A stretch of 64,000 bases of DNA from AP-15 sp963799085 (GTDB lineage: Bacteria; Pseudomonadota; Alphaproteobacteria; ATCC43930; CGMCC-115725), in NCBI GenBank assembly GCA_963799085.1, contig CAWCWA010000003.1, forward strand, positions 1-64,000, in the 5' to 3' direction. The notes under the pieces were generated by a model. It was not told the origin of the DNA and did no database searches. It was given only the letters and a program-made list of their open reading frames with translations. Below are positions 27,660 to 37,864 of the stretch, piece after piece. Made by a program: the position numbers and the translations under genes. The first letter of the stretch is position 1; every line of letters begins with the position of its first letter.

Positions 27660-29407
27660 TCACCCTTCCGGAAGGCCAGCAAGGCGCAGACCGGAGGACC
27701 AAAGGTCCAACATTTCCGGCGCGGCTGCAGGGGTCGTAAACGCGCGCCAGGCGGCAATTGTCAATCCAGGCTGGACCGTTAACAATTGGGCAAGCTCTGC
27801 ACGCGCCTCATCGAGCCGCCCGAGATGGGCCAGCGAAATGATTTTGACCCGTTTCGCGGAGTTGACGCGGGGCTGGTCGTGCAAGGTGCGGTCGGCCCAT
27901 TCAGCGGCCAAACGAAACCGCCGCGCAGCGAGATGGGCGATCGCCAAGCCACAGAAGCAATAAAACCCGAGCGGATCGAACGGGCTCAAACGCATCGCCC
28001 GGTTGAGGGCGTCAATCGCCGGCTCCGGTTGGTTACGCCAGGCGTAAATGTGACCTCTTGTCACCCAGGCGAGAAAAACGTTGGGATTTAGCGCCAACGC
28101 GCGATCGAGCACCGTCTCGACCAAGGACGTCGCTCCGGCCAGATAGAAAAGAGGCCAGACAGCTCGGCCCATTACATCGGCATCGTCGTGGGCTGCGTCG
28201 AGCGCCTGGCGCGCCGTCACCCGACAGCGCGCCCCACCCCTGGAAGCGCTGGAACACGCGACACATGCCGATCATGGCTGCGGGCGGCGCATAGCCAGAA
28301 TCCACCTCTAGCGCTCGGTCCAGCAGCGCAATCGCCTCAGCGAACCCGTATTCCGTAAAGCGAGAGTATTGTGCCAGCCCGCGCAGATAGAGGTCATAGG
28401 CGCCGAGGCTTCCGATTGGCTTTCGGCGCGCGCGCTCGATTTCGGCGAGGCGCAATCGTGGCGCGATCGCACCGGCGACACTTGATGCTACCTGCTCCTG
28501 CAGTTCAAAGATGTCGTCGAGGGCGCCGTCGAACCGATCGGCCCAAATATGGGCGCCGATCGTGGTGTCGATCAGCTGCCCGGTGATGCGCACCCGATTG
28601 CCGGCCTTTCGAACTGACCCTTCGAGCACATAACGCACACCAAGCTGGTGCGCAATCTGCTTCACGTCGATCGCTTTGCCCTTATAGGTAAAGGCGGAAT
28701 TGCGCGAGATGACGAACAGCCAAGGAAAGCGCGCGATCGCCGTCGTGATTTCCTCAACCATTGCCGTCAGCGAAATATTCCTGCTCCGGGTTGCCTGACA
28801 TGTTCTGGAACGGTAAAACGGCGATCGAGGGTTTGTCGGGGAGCGCCAAGGGCGGCCGGACGGGCGTCTCGCGCGCAACCGGTCCGATCCGATAGACCCG
28901 CACTAAGCGGGCGATGTTCTTCAGCTCCTGTTCGCCCAGATCCTCGAAGGGACAGGTCAGGGCGGCCGGCGGCGTCTTCCTGCACCCGGCGTGACACGCA
29001 GATGCCGCCCGGCTCCGCCAGCCCTTCTAACCGCGCCGCGATATTGACGCCGTCTCCAAAGATGTCGCCGTCCTCGACGACGATGTCACCCTGGTGGATG
29101 CCGACGCGAAACTCGATGCGCCGCCGCTCGGGCTGCACCTCCGCATTGCGCGCGGTCATCGCCTGCTGCACCTCGGCAGCGCAACGCACCGCATCAATAA
29201 CGCTCGCGAATTCGACGAGCACGCCATCGCCCGTCGTCTTAACGGTGCGCCCGTGGTGGGCTGCGATGCTCGGATCGATCAACTCGCGCCGCAGCGCGCG
29301 CAGTGCCGCGAGCGTGCCCTCCTCGTCAGCCCCGATGAGTGGCTGTAGCCAGCGACGTCCGCCGCCAGGATCGCTGCCAACCGCCTCTCGACCTGCTCCA
29401 CACTCAT
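27660..29407 (-). pseudogene. Class III adenylate cyclase with CadC-like and TPR regions, multiple frameshifts
   Basis: Read from ATG 29407: MSVEQVERRLAAILAADVAG, slip near 29340, then the cyclase catalytic domain (GRTVKTTGDGVLVEFAS, FRVGIHQGDIVVEDGDIFGD, GVNIAARLEGLAEPGGICVS). After a degraded linker around 28880-29000, the TolB/CadC-like segment NSAFTYKGKAIDVKQIAHQL...GVRYVLEGSVRKAGNRVRIT is in a second frame, and the tetratricopeptide C-terminus in a third from about 28200. Intact relatives are about 580-residue cytoplasmic proteins. At least three repairs are needed, so it is a clear pseudogene. Confidence 0.85.
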
Positions 29408-29574
29408 CCGGGCAGCCGATCTGGGAAGAACCGTTCTGAAAGTCTATGCCGTACTCGGCCCGGAAGCGAGAGCCGGATCGGCCCTAAGACCCGCGCCCAC
29501 CCTTCCTTGGGGCTTTCCAAAACCATCGTGGCGGGGTGTTGTGGTAGTCTCTCCTGTCGACATGCCGGCGCGGG

Positions 29575-29760
29575 TTGGCGCTTGCCTTCGTGATTTTGTT
29601 CCTGTTGGCGGCGCCCGTCCGGGGCTCGGCGCAGCACTATACGAGCACGGCCGAAACCAAACTGGCGGCGGCTTACCATCCTGGCCTCGGCGAACTGATG
29701 ACCGCCTTTGTTCAGCCGCGTCATATCAAGCTGGAGACTTCCAACAACCGCTCATTTGAG
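29575..29760 (+). pseudogene. Secreted protein, 5' fragment cut by an insertion sequence
   Basis: LALAFVILFLLAAPVRGSAQ is a signal peptide and is followed by a conserved-looking helical segment YHPGLGELMTAFVQPRHIKL. The protein is then lost where IS5-like DNA begins near 29750. There is no ATG in frame; TTG 29575 is the only candidate, so the 5' end may also be damaged. Confidence 0.5.
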
Positions 29761-30515
29761 GTGGGATGGCTTGGGTGTTAGGTTATTGAGCCGTGGGTGA
29801 TCGCCGGCGAGGTTGAGCGGGTTGGCCCTGGGGGGTTGGCCCTGGGGGCGGCTTGGGGAGCGGACCTTGTCGGTCAGGTTGATACCGCTTGGGCGGCGAG
29901 CCAGACCATCGGCTTCACGTTGTAGACGAGGTTGGCGAGGCCGATTTTGGTTCTGGCGCGGGCGATGCCGATGGTCCGGATATAGAGGCCCATTGGTCCT
30001 TTCTCTCGGGCGAAGACGCGCTCGACCGCCGAGCGGCGGATCAGGCGATGCCGGCGCTCGATGCCGATATGGTTCTTGTAGCCGAAGGCCGGGACCGCCA
30101 AGTCGACGCGCGGCATGCCGTCCTTGCCCGGCTTGGCCTTGGTGGATTTGACCGTCCAGCGCGCCTCGCGGTCCTTCTGGCACGATGTGGCGGGCTGGTT
30201 CGCCCATTGCGGCGGGACGCGGCCTTGCTTGATGCCGCGCTTCTCGCCCTCGGTGTCGCGCTGCTTCGGCGCGGCGACGATCGCGGCGTCAATGATCCGG
30301 CCGCTCCCCAACAGAAACCCCGCCGCCAGAAACCCCGCCGCCAAGAGCGCCGCCTCGAAGCGCTCGAACAGAACCTCGATCGCCGGCCTACCCCCGATCC
30401 GGGCCCGCGCCGGTGCCTCGCGGAAAGTCCAGATCGTGTTGGCGTCCGGCGCCGTGTCGGCCAGCCCCAGCCCGAGAAAGCGCATGAACGACAGCCGGGC
30501 GCGTGTCGCCGGCAT
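29752..30515 (-). pseudogene. IS5-family transposase remnant with deletions
   Basis: Minus-strand reading gives MRFLGLGLADTAPDANTIWTF (start of the catalytic domain), a middle FLLGSGRIIDAAIVAAPKQR with the first catalytic Asp, and the C-terminal RTIGIARARTKIGLANLVYN. The N-terminal 80-90 residues and a stretch in the centre around KNHIGIERRHR are missing. Inverted repeats were not found, so ends are approximate. Confidence 0.75.
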
Positions 30516-30840
30516 TGCCTGGTCATTGCCCGAGGATCTCGACGACGCGCGGCTCGAAGCGCTGCTGTTTCCGCCGCCCTCCGGAACCCCCGCCGATCAG
30601 CGTCCGATGCCCGATTGGGCTGGGTGCACCGCGAGCCGCCCCGACGCGACGCTGGCGCTGGCGCCGCTGTGGGAGGAATACCGCGCCGGCGCGCCCGACG
30701 GCTTCGGCTATTCGTGGTTCTGCGATCTCTACCGGGCCTGGGCTGGGCGGCTCAAGCCGACGATGCGCCAGGTCCACCTCGCCGAAAGCGCTCTCGCTTG
30801 GCTCTATCTCGCCAGCGCCAAACTACTTATGCGTAGATTG
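30505..30840 (+). pseudogene. IS21-family IstA fragment
   Basis: About 105 codons (VAGIAWSLPEDLDDARLEAL, LFPPPSGTPADQRPMPDW, LWEEYRAGAPDGFGYSWFCD, LYRAWAGRLKPTMRQVHLAE) match the part of IstA between the helix-turn-helix and the catalytic core. Both ends are missing; it directly abuts the IS5 relic on the other strand. Confidence 0.8.
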
Positions 30841-31122
30841 GGAAGGATACTACACGCCGAATCTGCATTCTGAGTCGGACACCCAGGTCCGTCCGAACGC
30901 AAATAAGGTGCTCCGAGGCGTATAGGTAAACCTTGGCGTATTGAAGCGGGGCGATCGCATCAGGCTTTTCCAAAGCCGCTGATCTGTTTTGGCGAGATCC
31001 AGAAATAAGTGGCCTGGCTCGGGAAAACTACTTGGCCGGATGTAGCCTTCACGGCTAGCCAAGGCGCGCCACCAAGGGGTTCACGCCGGCTCCAAGATCT
31101 GGCGGCGGCGATCGGAACGGTC
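30841..31122. other. Gap without a recognisable gene
   Basis: No supported gene. Two minus-strand open frames overlap here but neither has a recognisable product or ribosome-binding site. The first copy of the 18-bp motif described below begins directly after this gap. Confidence 0.4.
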
Positions 31123-31140
31123 TGAGTAGTTTCCGAACCT
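31123..31140 (+). promoter_or_regulatory. 18-bp motif, copy 1
   Basis: CTGAGTAGTTTCCGAACC, 136 bp upstream of the 31277 gene and in its direction. Confidence 0.75.
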
Positions 31141-31276
31141 ACCGGCGCTGCCTCGCCGCGAGGTATCCTGAAACCCTTCAACCCGGTGAATCCGCCGGGT
31201 TGCGGGCCGAGCGGACACCACTTGCTCGAAGGTCTCTTTTAGGCTCCGCGCGATTAACAGTATTCGGAGAAAGACG

Positions 31277-31492
31277 ATGTTAAACAACCATTGGGGCGAG
31301 TCGCGGCTAAGCCGCGTGACGGTGGCGTTCGAAGACAGTGCGCAATCGTTCATGTTGTCGAAGGACGCCACGCTCGAAGATCTTGCCGATCGCCTGGACC
31401 GACTTCGCGAACGGCACCCGGGCAAACCGGTCGCAATCGAGGTCAAGTTCGCCGCCGTGTCCGAGGCCCTAGGGGCAATTCCGGCGCGATAG
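31277..31492 (+). CDS. Small conserved protein of a stress island
   Basis: A 71-residue protein, MLNNHWGESRLSRVTVAFED onward, with SKDATLEDLADRLDRLRERH in the middle. It resembles short cytoplasmic proteins of rhizobia of unknown function. GGAGAAAG precedes ATG 31277. Motif copy 1 lies upstream in the same direction, which supports it as a real, regulated gene. Confidence 0.7.
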   Translation: MLNNHWGESRLSRVTVAFEDSAQSFMLSKDATLEDLADRLDRLRERHPGKPVAIEVKFAAVSEALGAIPAR

Positions 31493-31575
31493 GTGCTGAC
31501 CCGAAGCTCCGTGCGAATGTCCGTGGGGGAAAAGAAGATGTGCTGCCGCCCGATTCAGACGCTTTCCCTGCCCAA

Positions 31576-31593
31576 CAGGTAGGTTTCCGAACC
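31576..31593 (+). promoter_or_regulatory. 18-bp motif, copy 2
   Basis: CAGGTAGGTTTCCGAACC, 57 bp upstream of the 31651 gene and in its direction. Confidence 0.75.
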
Positions 31594-31650
31594 TCCGGTC
31601 CGTATGGCGCGAGCATTAAATTAGATTCTGATCGATTGAGGGAGCTAGCC

Positions 31651-31806
31651 ATGGCCAAGGGCCAACGAAAGTCGAACCGGGAAGCAAAGAAGCCAAAGAT
31701 GACCGCGGCGGAGAAATCAAAGATCGCAAGCCTTTCGAGTTCCCGCCAAGCTTCAGACACTGCGTTGCAGGGCGTTATCAAGAGGGGTGCAAAGCCCCGT
31801 GCCTAA
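31651..31806 (+). CDS. Very small basic protein
   Basis: A 51-residue lysine-rich protein (MAKGQRKSNREAKKPKMTAA...). The MAKGQxxSNREAKKPK opening is shared by tiny proteins common in Alphaproteobacteria; function unknown, nucleic-acid binding is conceivable from charge. GAGGGAG lies upstream of ATG 31651. Preceded by motif copy 2. Confidence 0.7.
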   Translation: MAKGQRKSNREAKKPKMTAAEKSKIASLSSSRQASDTALQGVIKRGAKPRA

Positions 31807-32052
31807 TCCGATTGCCTGGCGCCAAGCGGACCCGGATCAGCCGGGACGTCAACCTAACCTCCGGGCAAGAGCAGATCCTTGGCGATCGACGAGCCGATTT
31901 TGCGGCTTGGTTCGGCGGATCGTGGACGGGCTATTGAAGACCCTGCGAAAGCACCACCTGATGCTGAGCCGCCTCGGCGAAGCGCGTCACCATCCCCCAG
32001 GATTAAGGTTACGGGTCTGCTATAGTGTATCCCAGTTTTACTAAGTCCTGCC

Positions 32053-35000
32053 GTGTCCGTGGGAGGCCGATGGGCATGCGGAAAGCAAGAATCGATGCCG
32101 GCTGAACCGCGCGCGCGGAAGGACGGGGCTGGCCGCCAGCGGGCGAACCAAGACACTCCGCCACAGCAAGAGGCTGCGTCCCGGCAGGACGACTTTGTGG
32201 TGGTCGGTCTGGGCGCCTCGGCCGGGGGATTGGAAGCGCTCAGCAAGCTCTTCGAGGCGCTCCCTGCCGACACCGGCATGGCCTTCATCCTGATCCAACA
32301 CCTCGATCCGACGCACAAGAGCATGATGGCCGCCCTGTTGGCCGCCCACACGTCGATGACGGTGCGGGAAGCGGCGGAGGGCATGACGATCGAGCGCGAT
32401 CATGTCTATGTCATCCCGCCGGGGTTCTATCTTTCGATCCGCGCCGGCGTATTTCGGCTCACGCAGCCGCGCGAGCGGCACGGTGCGCGCATGCCTTTCG
32501 ACTTCTTCCTGCGCTCGCTCGCCGAAGACTGCGGCGAGCGAGCCGCCTGCGCGGTCCTCTCGGGCACGGGCGCGGACGGCAGCCTCGGGTTGGCGGCGAT
32601 CCACGACAGGGGCGGGCTCGTCATCGTGCAGAATCCGCAGGATGCGGCTCACGACGGCATGCCACGCAGCGCTATCATGACCGGCGCCGTGGATTTCGTG
32701 CTTCCGGTCGACGAGATTCCGGGGGCGCTTGTCAAATACAGCCAACGGACGCACCCCGAGCGCGACAGCGCAACACCGGCGCCGGACAACAGCGCCGCTG
32801 CCGGGCTCGCAGAGATCATCGACCTTCTCCGGGCGCATACCTCGCACGACTTCGCCCTCTATAAGGAAGGCACGCTCCGGCGCCAAATCGAACGGCGGAT
32901 GGCGATGGCGTCGATCAAGGATATTGACGTTTATCGGAACACGATCCGGAACAATCCTGAAGAGGTCGGTCTCCTCGCCAAGGCCATGCTGATCAACGTC
33001 ACCCGATTTTTCCGCGACGGAGACACGTTCGCTTTTATGGCGGAGAGCGTCATTCCCGAACTGGTCCGCCGCCAGCCGGTCGACAGACCGATCCGCATCT
33101 GGGACGCCGGGTGCAGCACGGGCGAGGAAACCTACTCGATCGCCATGCTCTTTCTTGAGGAGATCGAATCCGCGAAGCGACAGGTGAAGCTGCAAGTCTT
33201 TGCATCTGACGTCGACGACGATGCCGTCGCGATCGCCCGCAATGGGCTCTATCCGGAGCCGATCCGAAAGGATGTCTCGCCGGCGCGTCTCGATCGTTTC
33301 TTCACCAAGGAGGATCATGGCTACCGCGTGACGCGCGAGCTGCGCGAAACGGTGGTATTCACGACGCAGGATCTTCTGGCCGATGCACCGTTCTCGCGCC
33401 TCGACTTCGTATCCTGCCGCAACGTCCTGATCTACCTGCGTCCCGAAGTGCAGGAGAAGGTCATCTCGCTGTTCCACTTCGCACTGCGCGAGGGCGGAAT
33501 CCTCGTTCTCGGCGCCTCCGAAGCGATCGGCGACCTCGCCGACCGGTTCGAACCGATCTCCAAAAAGCAGCGGATCTTTCGGCATCTCGGCCGCAGCCGG
33601 CCTGGCGAAGTCGAGTTTCCCATCGTGTCCGGCCGAGGTGGGCGGACGGCGCATCCGTCCTCGCGCGCGCCTCAGCCCGCCTCGCCGCGCACCAAAGCCA
33701 CCGACCTCGCCCGTCAGGCGCTGCTCGACGCCCATGCGCCGGCCTCGGTCCTGACCAACGCCAGGAACGAGGGTCTCTATTATTTCGGGCCGATCGACCG
33801 CTACCTGAAGGTGACCGCCGGCGAGGCCAGCCGGGATCTCTTCGTTACGGCGCGCGACGGGCTGCGCACAAAGCTGCGGGCGGCAATCCGCCAGGCCAAC
33901 CAGCAGCATGCGTCTGTCGTGGTCGGCGGAGCGCAAATGCGCCGGAACGGCGATGCCGTCAGGGTCGGCATCTCGGTACAGCCGCTTCAGACCGAGAGCG
34001 AAGAGTTTCTTCTGATCAGCTTCTCGGATCAACCGGAACGCAAGAAAGGTAGCAAGGATGAGACCGAGGCCGCCGAGCCTCCGCATGTTTTCCAGCTCGA
34101 GCAGGAGCTCGACGCCACCCGCAAGGAACTGGAGAGCGCAATCCACGACCTTGAGACAACTAATGACGAACTAACGGCCGCCAACGAAGAGGCCTTGTCT
34201 GTCAACGAAGAACTCCAGTCGACCAACGAGGAATTGGAGACTTCCAAGGAAGAGCTGCAATCGCTCAACGAGGAACTCACCGCCCTCAACAGTCAGCTCA
34301 ACGAAACGATCGAGCGGCAACGCGCCACCACCAACGATCTGCAGAACACCATGAACAGCTCGGAGATTGCGATGCTGTTCCTGGACGGTAACCTCAAGAT
34401 CCGACTGTTTACACCGGCCGCAAAAACGATGTTCAGCGTCCTCACCTCGGATATCGGCAGGCCGCTGGCCGACCTCGCCCGCCTGATCAACGACACCCAC
34501 TTCCTCGCCGACGCCGCGGAGGCTCTCGCCGGCCACGTGCCGCCGAACCGCGAGGTCGAGGCCGATAATGGAGGGTGGTATACCCGCCGCATTCTGCCTT
34601 ACGGCACCCAGGACTCCGAGGTTGAGGGGGTCGTTATCACCTTTGCCGACATATCCGAGAGAAAAACCGCCGAGCGGGCAGTGGAAGCGGCGCGGTCCTA
34701 TTCCGACAGCATCATCAACACCATTCGCCAACCGCTTGTCGTGCTTGACGAAGCGCTTAACGTCATCTCGGCGAGCCGCTCCTTCTACGCCACCTTCTCG
34801 GTCGATCCGGAGGAGACCGTGGGCCGACAACTCGACGCCGTCGACGAAGGCCGCCTCGATATCGCGGCGTTGCGCGGCTTCCTCGATCAACTCCAGAGCG
34901 GAGAGGGGTTCATCGAGGATCACGAAATCGACGTCGATCTGCCGCCGCGGGGAATTCGGTCGCTGCTGCTGAGCGCCACGGAGATCCGCGAGGAGCCCTT

Positions 35001-36858
35001 GGCCGCGCGGAAGATCCTGATAACAGTGGACGACATCACCGAGCGCAAGCGGGCGAGCGAGGCCCTGGAAGCCGCCAAGCTTATCGCGGAGCAAGCCAAT
35101 CTCGGCAAGTCGCGCTTCCTCGCCGCCGCCAGCCACGACCTGCGCCAGCCGCTGCAGACGCTGAGCCTGCTGCGGGGCATCCTGGGGAAGAGGATCAATG
35201 ACCAGCAGGGCTCCAGGCTGATCGCCAAACTCGAGGAGACGCTCAGCGCAATGTCGGGCATGCTCAATACGCTGCTCGACATCAACCAGCTCGAGGCGGG
35301 GATAGTCCGTCCAGAGATCATCGAGTTTCCGATCGGCGCCTTGCTCGATCGCCTCAAAACGGAGTTCGCCTACCACGCTACGGCAAAGCAGCTCGGTTGG
35401 CGCGTGGTCGCGAGCGGTCTGAACGTGCGCAGCGATCCGCGTCTGCTCGAACAGACGCTCCGCAACCTCCTTGCAAACGCGGTGAAATATACCGAGCAGG
35501 GCAAGATCCTGCTCGGCTGCCGCCGGCGCGGCGACAAACTGCGCGTCGAGGTGTGGGACACGGGGATAGGCATTCCGGCGGAACAACTGAGAGCGGTCTT
35601 CGAGGAATTCCATCAGATCGATAACCCCGCTCGCGAACGCAACCGCGGTCTCGGCCTGGGTCTCGCCATCGTGCAACGCATCAGCGATCTCCTGGGCCTT
35701 GCCATCGATGTCCGCTCCTGGCCGGCGCGCGGATCGGTCTTCGCCTTGGAGGTGCCGCTCGGCGAGAACAAGCAGCGGCTGCCACGCGGCGCCAAGAGGA
35801 TGGAGGCGATCGCCGGCCCGACCGGCACGATCCTGATTGTCGAAGACGATCCGGCGGTGCGCGAGATGCTCCAGATCCTGTTCGAGGGAGAGGGACACCG
35901 CACCACAGCTGTGGCCGATACGAACCAGGCGCTCGCACTGGCGGCCCGGGGGGTATTGCTGCCGGATGTCATCGTCGCCGATTACAACCTGCCGGGCGAC
36001 CTGACCGGCGCCGAGATCGTCGCGCGGCTGCGCCAGTCGCTGCATCGCGAAATACCGGCTATCATCCTGACCGGCGACATCTCGAGCGATACCTTGGGCA
36101 AGATCGCCCGGGCGGGCTGCGTGCATCTCAGCAAACCGGCCGAACCGGAAACGTTGACGCAGCAGATCCAGGACTTCCTCGTCGCGGGCCTTCGAGCGAA
36201 GATGCGTGAGAATGCGTCGCCGGCGGTCCCAGTTGGCCCGCGACCCACCGTTTTCGTGGTCGACGACGACAGAGCCGTATGCGACGAAATGAGGGAATTA
36301 CTGCAGGAACACGGTCTGACAGCCGAAACCTATGCCAGCGGCGAGGCGTTTCTTGCGGCTGACCGGCCGAACCGAGAAGGATGCCTCGTGGTCGACGCCT
36401 TGATGCCGGGCATGGATGGGATCGCGCTGCTGGAGCAGCTCAAGGCCGGGAACCGCGGCTTGCCGGCGATCATGATCACCGGCCATGGCGATATAGCGAT
36501 GGCGATCCGGGCGATGAAGGCCGGCGCCGCCGACTTTTTAGAAAAACCCGTTTGCTCCGACGAGCTGCTGGCAAGCATCGGACGCGCGCTCGAGCGCATC
36601 CGGAATTCGAGGAAGCTTGCCGAGTGGTGCGAGACGGCGGCCGAGCGCATCGCCCGCCTGACGCCGCGTGAACGCGACGTCATGGACCGTGTCGTTCAAG
36701 GACGTCCAAACAAGATCATCGCCCACGAACTCGGCATCAGCCAGCGTACGGTCGAGAACCATCGCGGCGCGGTTATGAGGAGGACTGGAGCAGCCTCGCT
36801 TCCTGACCTGATCCGTCTGGCCATGGCCGCAGCCGCGAGCCCGCCCGCGCCCGGCTGA
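32053..36858 (+). CDS. CheB-CheR-PAS-histidine kinase-REC-REC-LuxR hybrid sensor
   Basis: A single intact reading frame of about 1,600 residues. Domains in order: CheB methylesterase (about 45-225) with Ser in GLGASAGGLEAL, His in IQHLDPTHKS and Asp in SGTGADGS; CheR methyltransferase (about 255-500) with IWDAGCSTGEETYSIAMLF; a PAS-like region; a long coiled coil (about 680-760); two PAS domains (to about 1000); a histidine kinase with SHDLRQPLQTL, LANAVKYT, DTGIGIPAEQL and GLGLGLAIVQR; a receiver with LIVEDD and DYNLPG; a second receiver (VFVVDDD, DALMPGMDG) fused to a LuxR-type helix-turn-helix (LTPRERDVMDRVVQGRPNK...RTVENHR). CheB/CheR/kinase proteins exist widely; the FixJ-like output on the same chain is unusual. 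Start GTG 32053 or ATG 32098. No chemotaxis genes are nearby. Confidence 0.93.
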   Translation: MSVGGRWACGKQESMPAEPRARKDGAGRQRANQDTPPQQEAASRQDDFVVVGLGASAGGLEALSKLFEALPADTGMAFILIQHLDPTHKSMMAALLAAHTSMTVREAAEGMTIERDHVYVIPPGFYLSIRAGVFRLTQPRERHGARMPFDFFLRSLAEDCGERAACAVLSGTGADGSLGLAAIHDRGGLVIVQNPQDAAHDGMPRSAIMTGAVDFVLPVDEIPGALVKYSQRTHPERDSATPAPDNSAAAGLAEIIDLLRAHTSHDFALYKEGTLRRQIERRMAMASIKDIDVYRNTIRNNPEEVGLLAKAMLINVTRFFRDGDTFAFMAESVIPELVRRQPVDRPIRIWDAGCSTGEETYSIAMLFLEEIESAKRQVKLQVFASDVDDDAVAIARNGLYPEPIRKDVSPARLDRFFTKEDHGYRVTRELRETVVFTTQDLLADAPFSRLDFVSCRNVLIYLRPEVQEKVISLFHFALREGGILVLGASEAIGDLADRFEPISKKQRIFRHLGRSRPGEVEFPIVSGRGGRTAHPSSRAPQPASPRTKATDLARQALLDAHAPASVLTNARNEGLYYFGPIDRYLKVTAGEASRDLFVTARDGLRTKLRAAIRQANQQHASVVVGGAQMRRNGDAVRVGISVQPLQTESEEFLLISFSDQPERKKGSKDETEAAEPPHVFQLEQELDATRKELESAIHDLETTNDELTAANEEALSVNEELQSTNEELETSKEELQSLNEELTALNSQLNETIERQRATTNDLQNTMNSSEIAMLFLDGNLKIRLFTPAAKTMFSVLTSDIGRPLADLARLINDTHFLADAAEALAGHVPPNREVEADNGGWYTRRILPYGTQDSEVEGVVITFADISERKTAERAVEAARSYSDSIINTIRQPLVVLDEALNVISASRSFYATFSVDPEETVGRQLDAVDEGRLDIAALRGFLDQLQSGEGFIEDHEIDVDLPPRGIRSLLLSATEIREEPLAARKILITVDDITERKRASEALEAAKLIAEQANLGKSRFLAAASHDLRQPLQTLSLLRGILGKRINDQQGSRLIAKLEETLSAMSGMLNTLLDINQLEAGIVRPEIIEFPIGALLDRLKTEFAYHATAKQLGWRVVASGLNVRSDPRLLEQTLRNLLANAVKYTEQGKILLGCRRRGDKLRVEVWDTGIGIPAEQLRAVFEEFHQIDNPARERNRGLGLGLAIVQRISDLLGLAIDVRSWPARGSVFALEVPLGENKQRLPRGAKRMEAIAGPTGTILIVEDDPAVREMLQILFEGEGHRTTAVADTNQALALAARGVLLPDVIVADYNLPGDLTGAEIVARLRQSLHREIPAIILTGDISSDTLGKIARAGCVHLSKPAEPETLTQQIQDFLVAGLRAKMRENASPAVPVGPRPTVFVVDDDRAVCDEMRELLQEHGLTAETYASGEAFLAADRPNREGCLVVDALMPGMDGIALLEQLKAGNRGLPAIMITGHGDIAMAIRAMKAGAADFLEKPVCSDELLASIGRALERIRNSRKLAEWCETAAERIARLTPRERDVMDRVVQGRPNKIIAHELGISQRTVENHRGAVMRRTGAASLPDLIRLAMAAAASPPAPG

Positions 36859-36900
36859 CGTTATTCGTCGGCGTTCCCTCGGATGCCGTCAGCGGCTCTG

Positions 36901-37146
36901 TCACCAGAGGAGAAGTGTGCGGTTCAGCACACGCCTGGCATCCGAAATCGTCCATCCGTGATATCCGAGGATGACATCGGAGCTGTTCCGAATGGCATCT
37001 TTGACGCTGCCGACGCCATCCCGAACTCTTTCTTCCGCAGCCGTCTTCAGATCGCCGACGACCCTGCCTACCGCTTGCTCAAAATTGCCGGTGACTGTCT
37101 TTGCAGTTCCATCGATACGGTCGTTGTTCGCGGCAGTTCTTCTACC
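36901..37146 (-). pseudogene. CsbD-family remnant without start codon
   Basis: On the minus strand, codons from 37128 read NNDRIDGTAKTVTGNFEQAV followed by GRVVGDLKTAAEERVRDGVG, matching the CsbD stress-protein family. The frame stays open to TGA at 36901 but upstream it has no ATG, GTG or TTG before a stop, because it would begin inside the entericidin gene. Either a start codon has been lost or a slip has occurred. It lies 14 bp after the entericidin stop. Confidence 0.5.
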
Positions 37147-37300
37147 GAGGCTTGCTCTGCTCGGCGCCGCTGGTTATCGCCTTCCCGGTGGCGGAAATAT
37201 CTTGCCCCACGCCCGCTGTCGTGTTGCAGGCGCTCAGCAGAGCGGTCGTACCAGAAAGTAGGACCAGGTTGAGGAGAAAGATTGCTAGGGGTTTGCGCAT
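37142..37300 (-). CDS. Entericidin A/B-family lipoprotein
   Basis: A 52-residue lipoprotein. The signal peptide MRKPLAIFLLNLVLLSGTTA ends in a lipobox LLSAC and the mature part is CNTTAGVGQDISATGKAITS, the hallmark of entericidins, small membrane lipoproteins linked to stationary-phase and osmotic stress. AAAGGAG precedes ATG 37300. A variant of the 18-bp motif lies 43 bp upstream in the same direction. Confidence 0.88.
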   Translation of the reverse strand: MRKPLAIFLLNLVLLSGTTALLSACNTTAGVGQDISATGKAITSGAEQSKPR

Positions 37301-37343
37301 CGAAAACTCCTTTGGATTCGAGTGGTCGGTTGAAACGATTTAC

Positions 37344-37361
37344 GGCTCGAAATTACCTATA
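37344..37361 (-). promoter_or_regulatory. 18-bp motif, copy 3 (one-base-shorter variant)
   Basis: Read on the minus strand: TATAGGTAATTTCGAGCC; it lacks one C of TTTCC. It lies 43 bp upstream of the entericidin gene and points to it. Confidence 0.55.
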
Positions 37362-37392
37362 GTTAAGATGCTAGCCTGTGCGTTGATCTGGA

Positions 37393-37800
37393 TCAAGGCA
37401 GCCGGCCATGGTCAGGAACACCTGGACTTTTATCGACCCGGCATGCCAGGCTTTTTGCTGCGGGACGCCCGGCGCGAAAGCGACAGATCTCGTCCCGCAG
37501 CGAATGGATCTTTTCAGTGATGTTGGTGTGGTATTGGGACAGGTTCTCGGCCAAGTGCGCAAGCTGGCTGCCGATCAGCGCGGCCCGATGCCGAGGATCA
37601 CGGAGGAGGTGAGCCCGACCACGAGGATGTCGGCAAGCACGCGGTTGATTTGCCAGCGCTGCAACATTAGGACCGGGTCCGAACGCAAAACTCAGCAGAA
37701 CGGCGAGGGTCATCTGGACGAAGACTTCGCACGCGAAATAGAGCGCCGCAACGGCAATGACGCCAACGGGCCAAGGTCTCCAGACCTGTAGCCGGCGCAC
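37393..37800 (-). pseudogene. AI-2E/PerM-family permease, N-terminal remnant
   Basis: VGVIAVAALYFACEVFVQMT, LAVLLSFAFG and later AALIGSQLAHLAENLSQYHT with NITEKIHSLRDEI are the opening helices and periplasmic loop of an AI-2E-family transporter. The region between is scrambled by indels and the protein stops where the other six helices should follow. Not functional. Confidence 0.75.
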
Positions 37801-37864
37801 CAGCGTCAGCAGCCGACCTCTCGTTCACCGCGCGCTGTCCCTCTCCGAGCTAACGGGGTGAAGG

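Noticed and set aside
31123..31140. The 18-bp motif as a mobile-element end or dispersed repeat
   Set aside because: Copies are oriented with downstream genes, occur singly, and are not paired around any element; they also vary at fixed positions, as binding sites do.
32041..36126. Two very long minus-strand open frames (about 650-700 codons) antisense to the hybrid sensor
   Set aside because: They mirror the sensor's codon periodicity in high-GC DNA, have no recognisable domains and are explained fully by the well-supported plus-strand gene.
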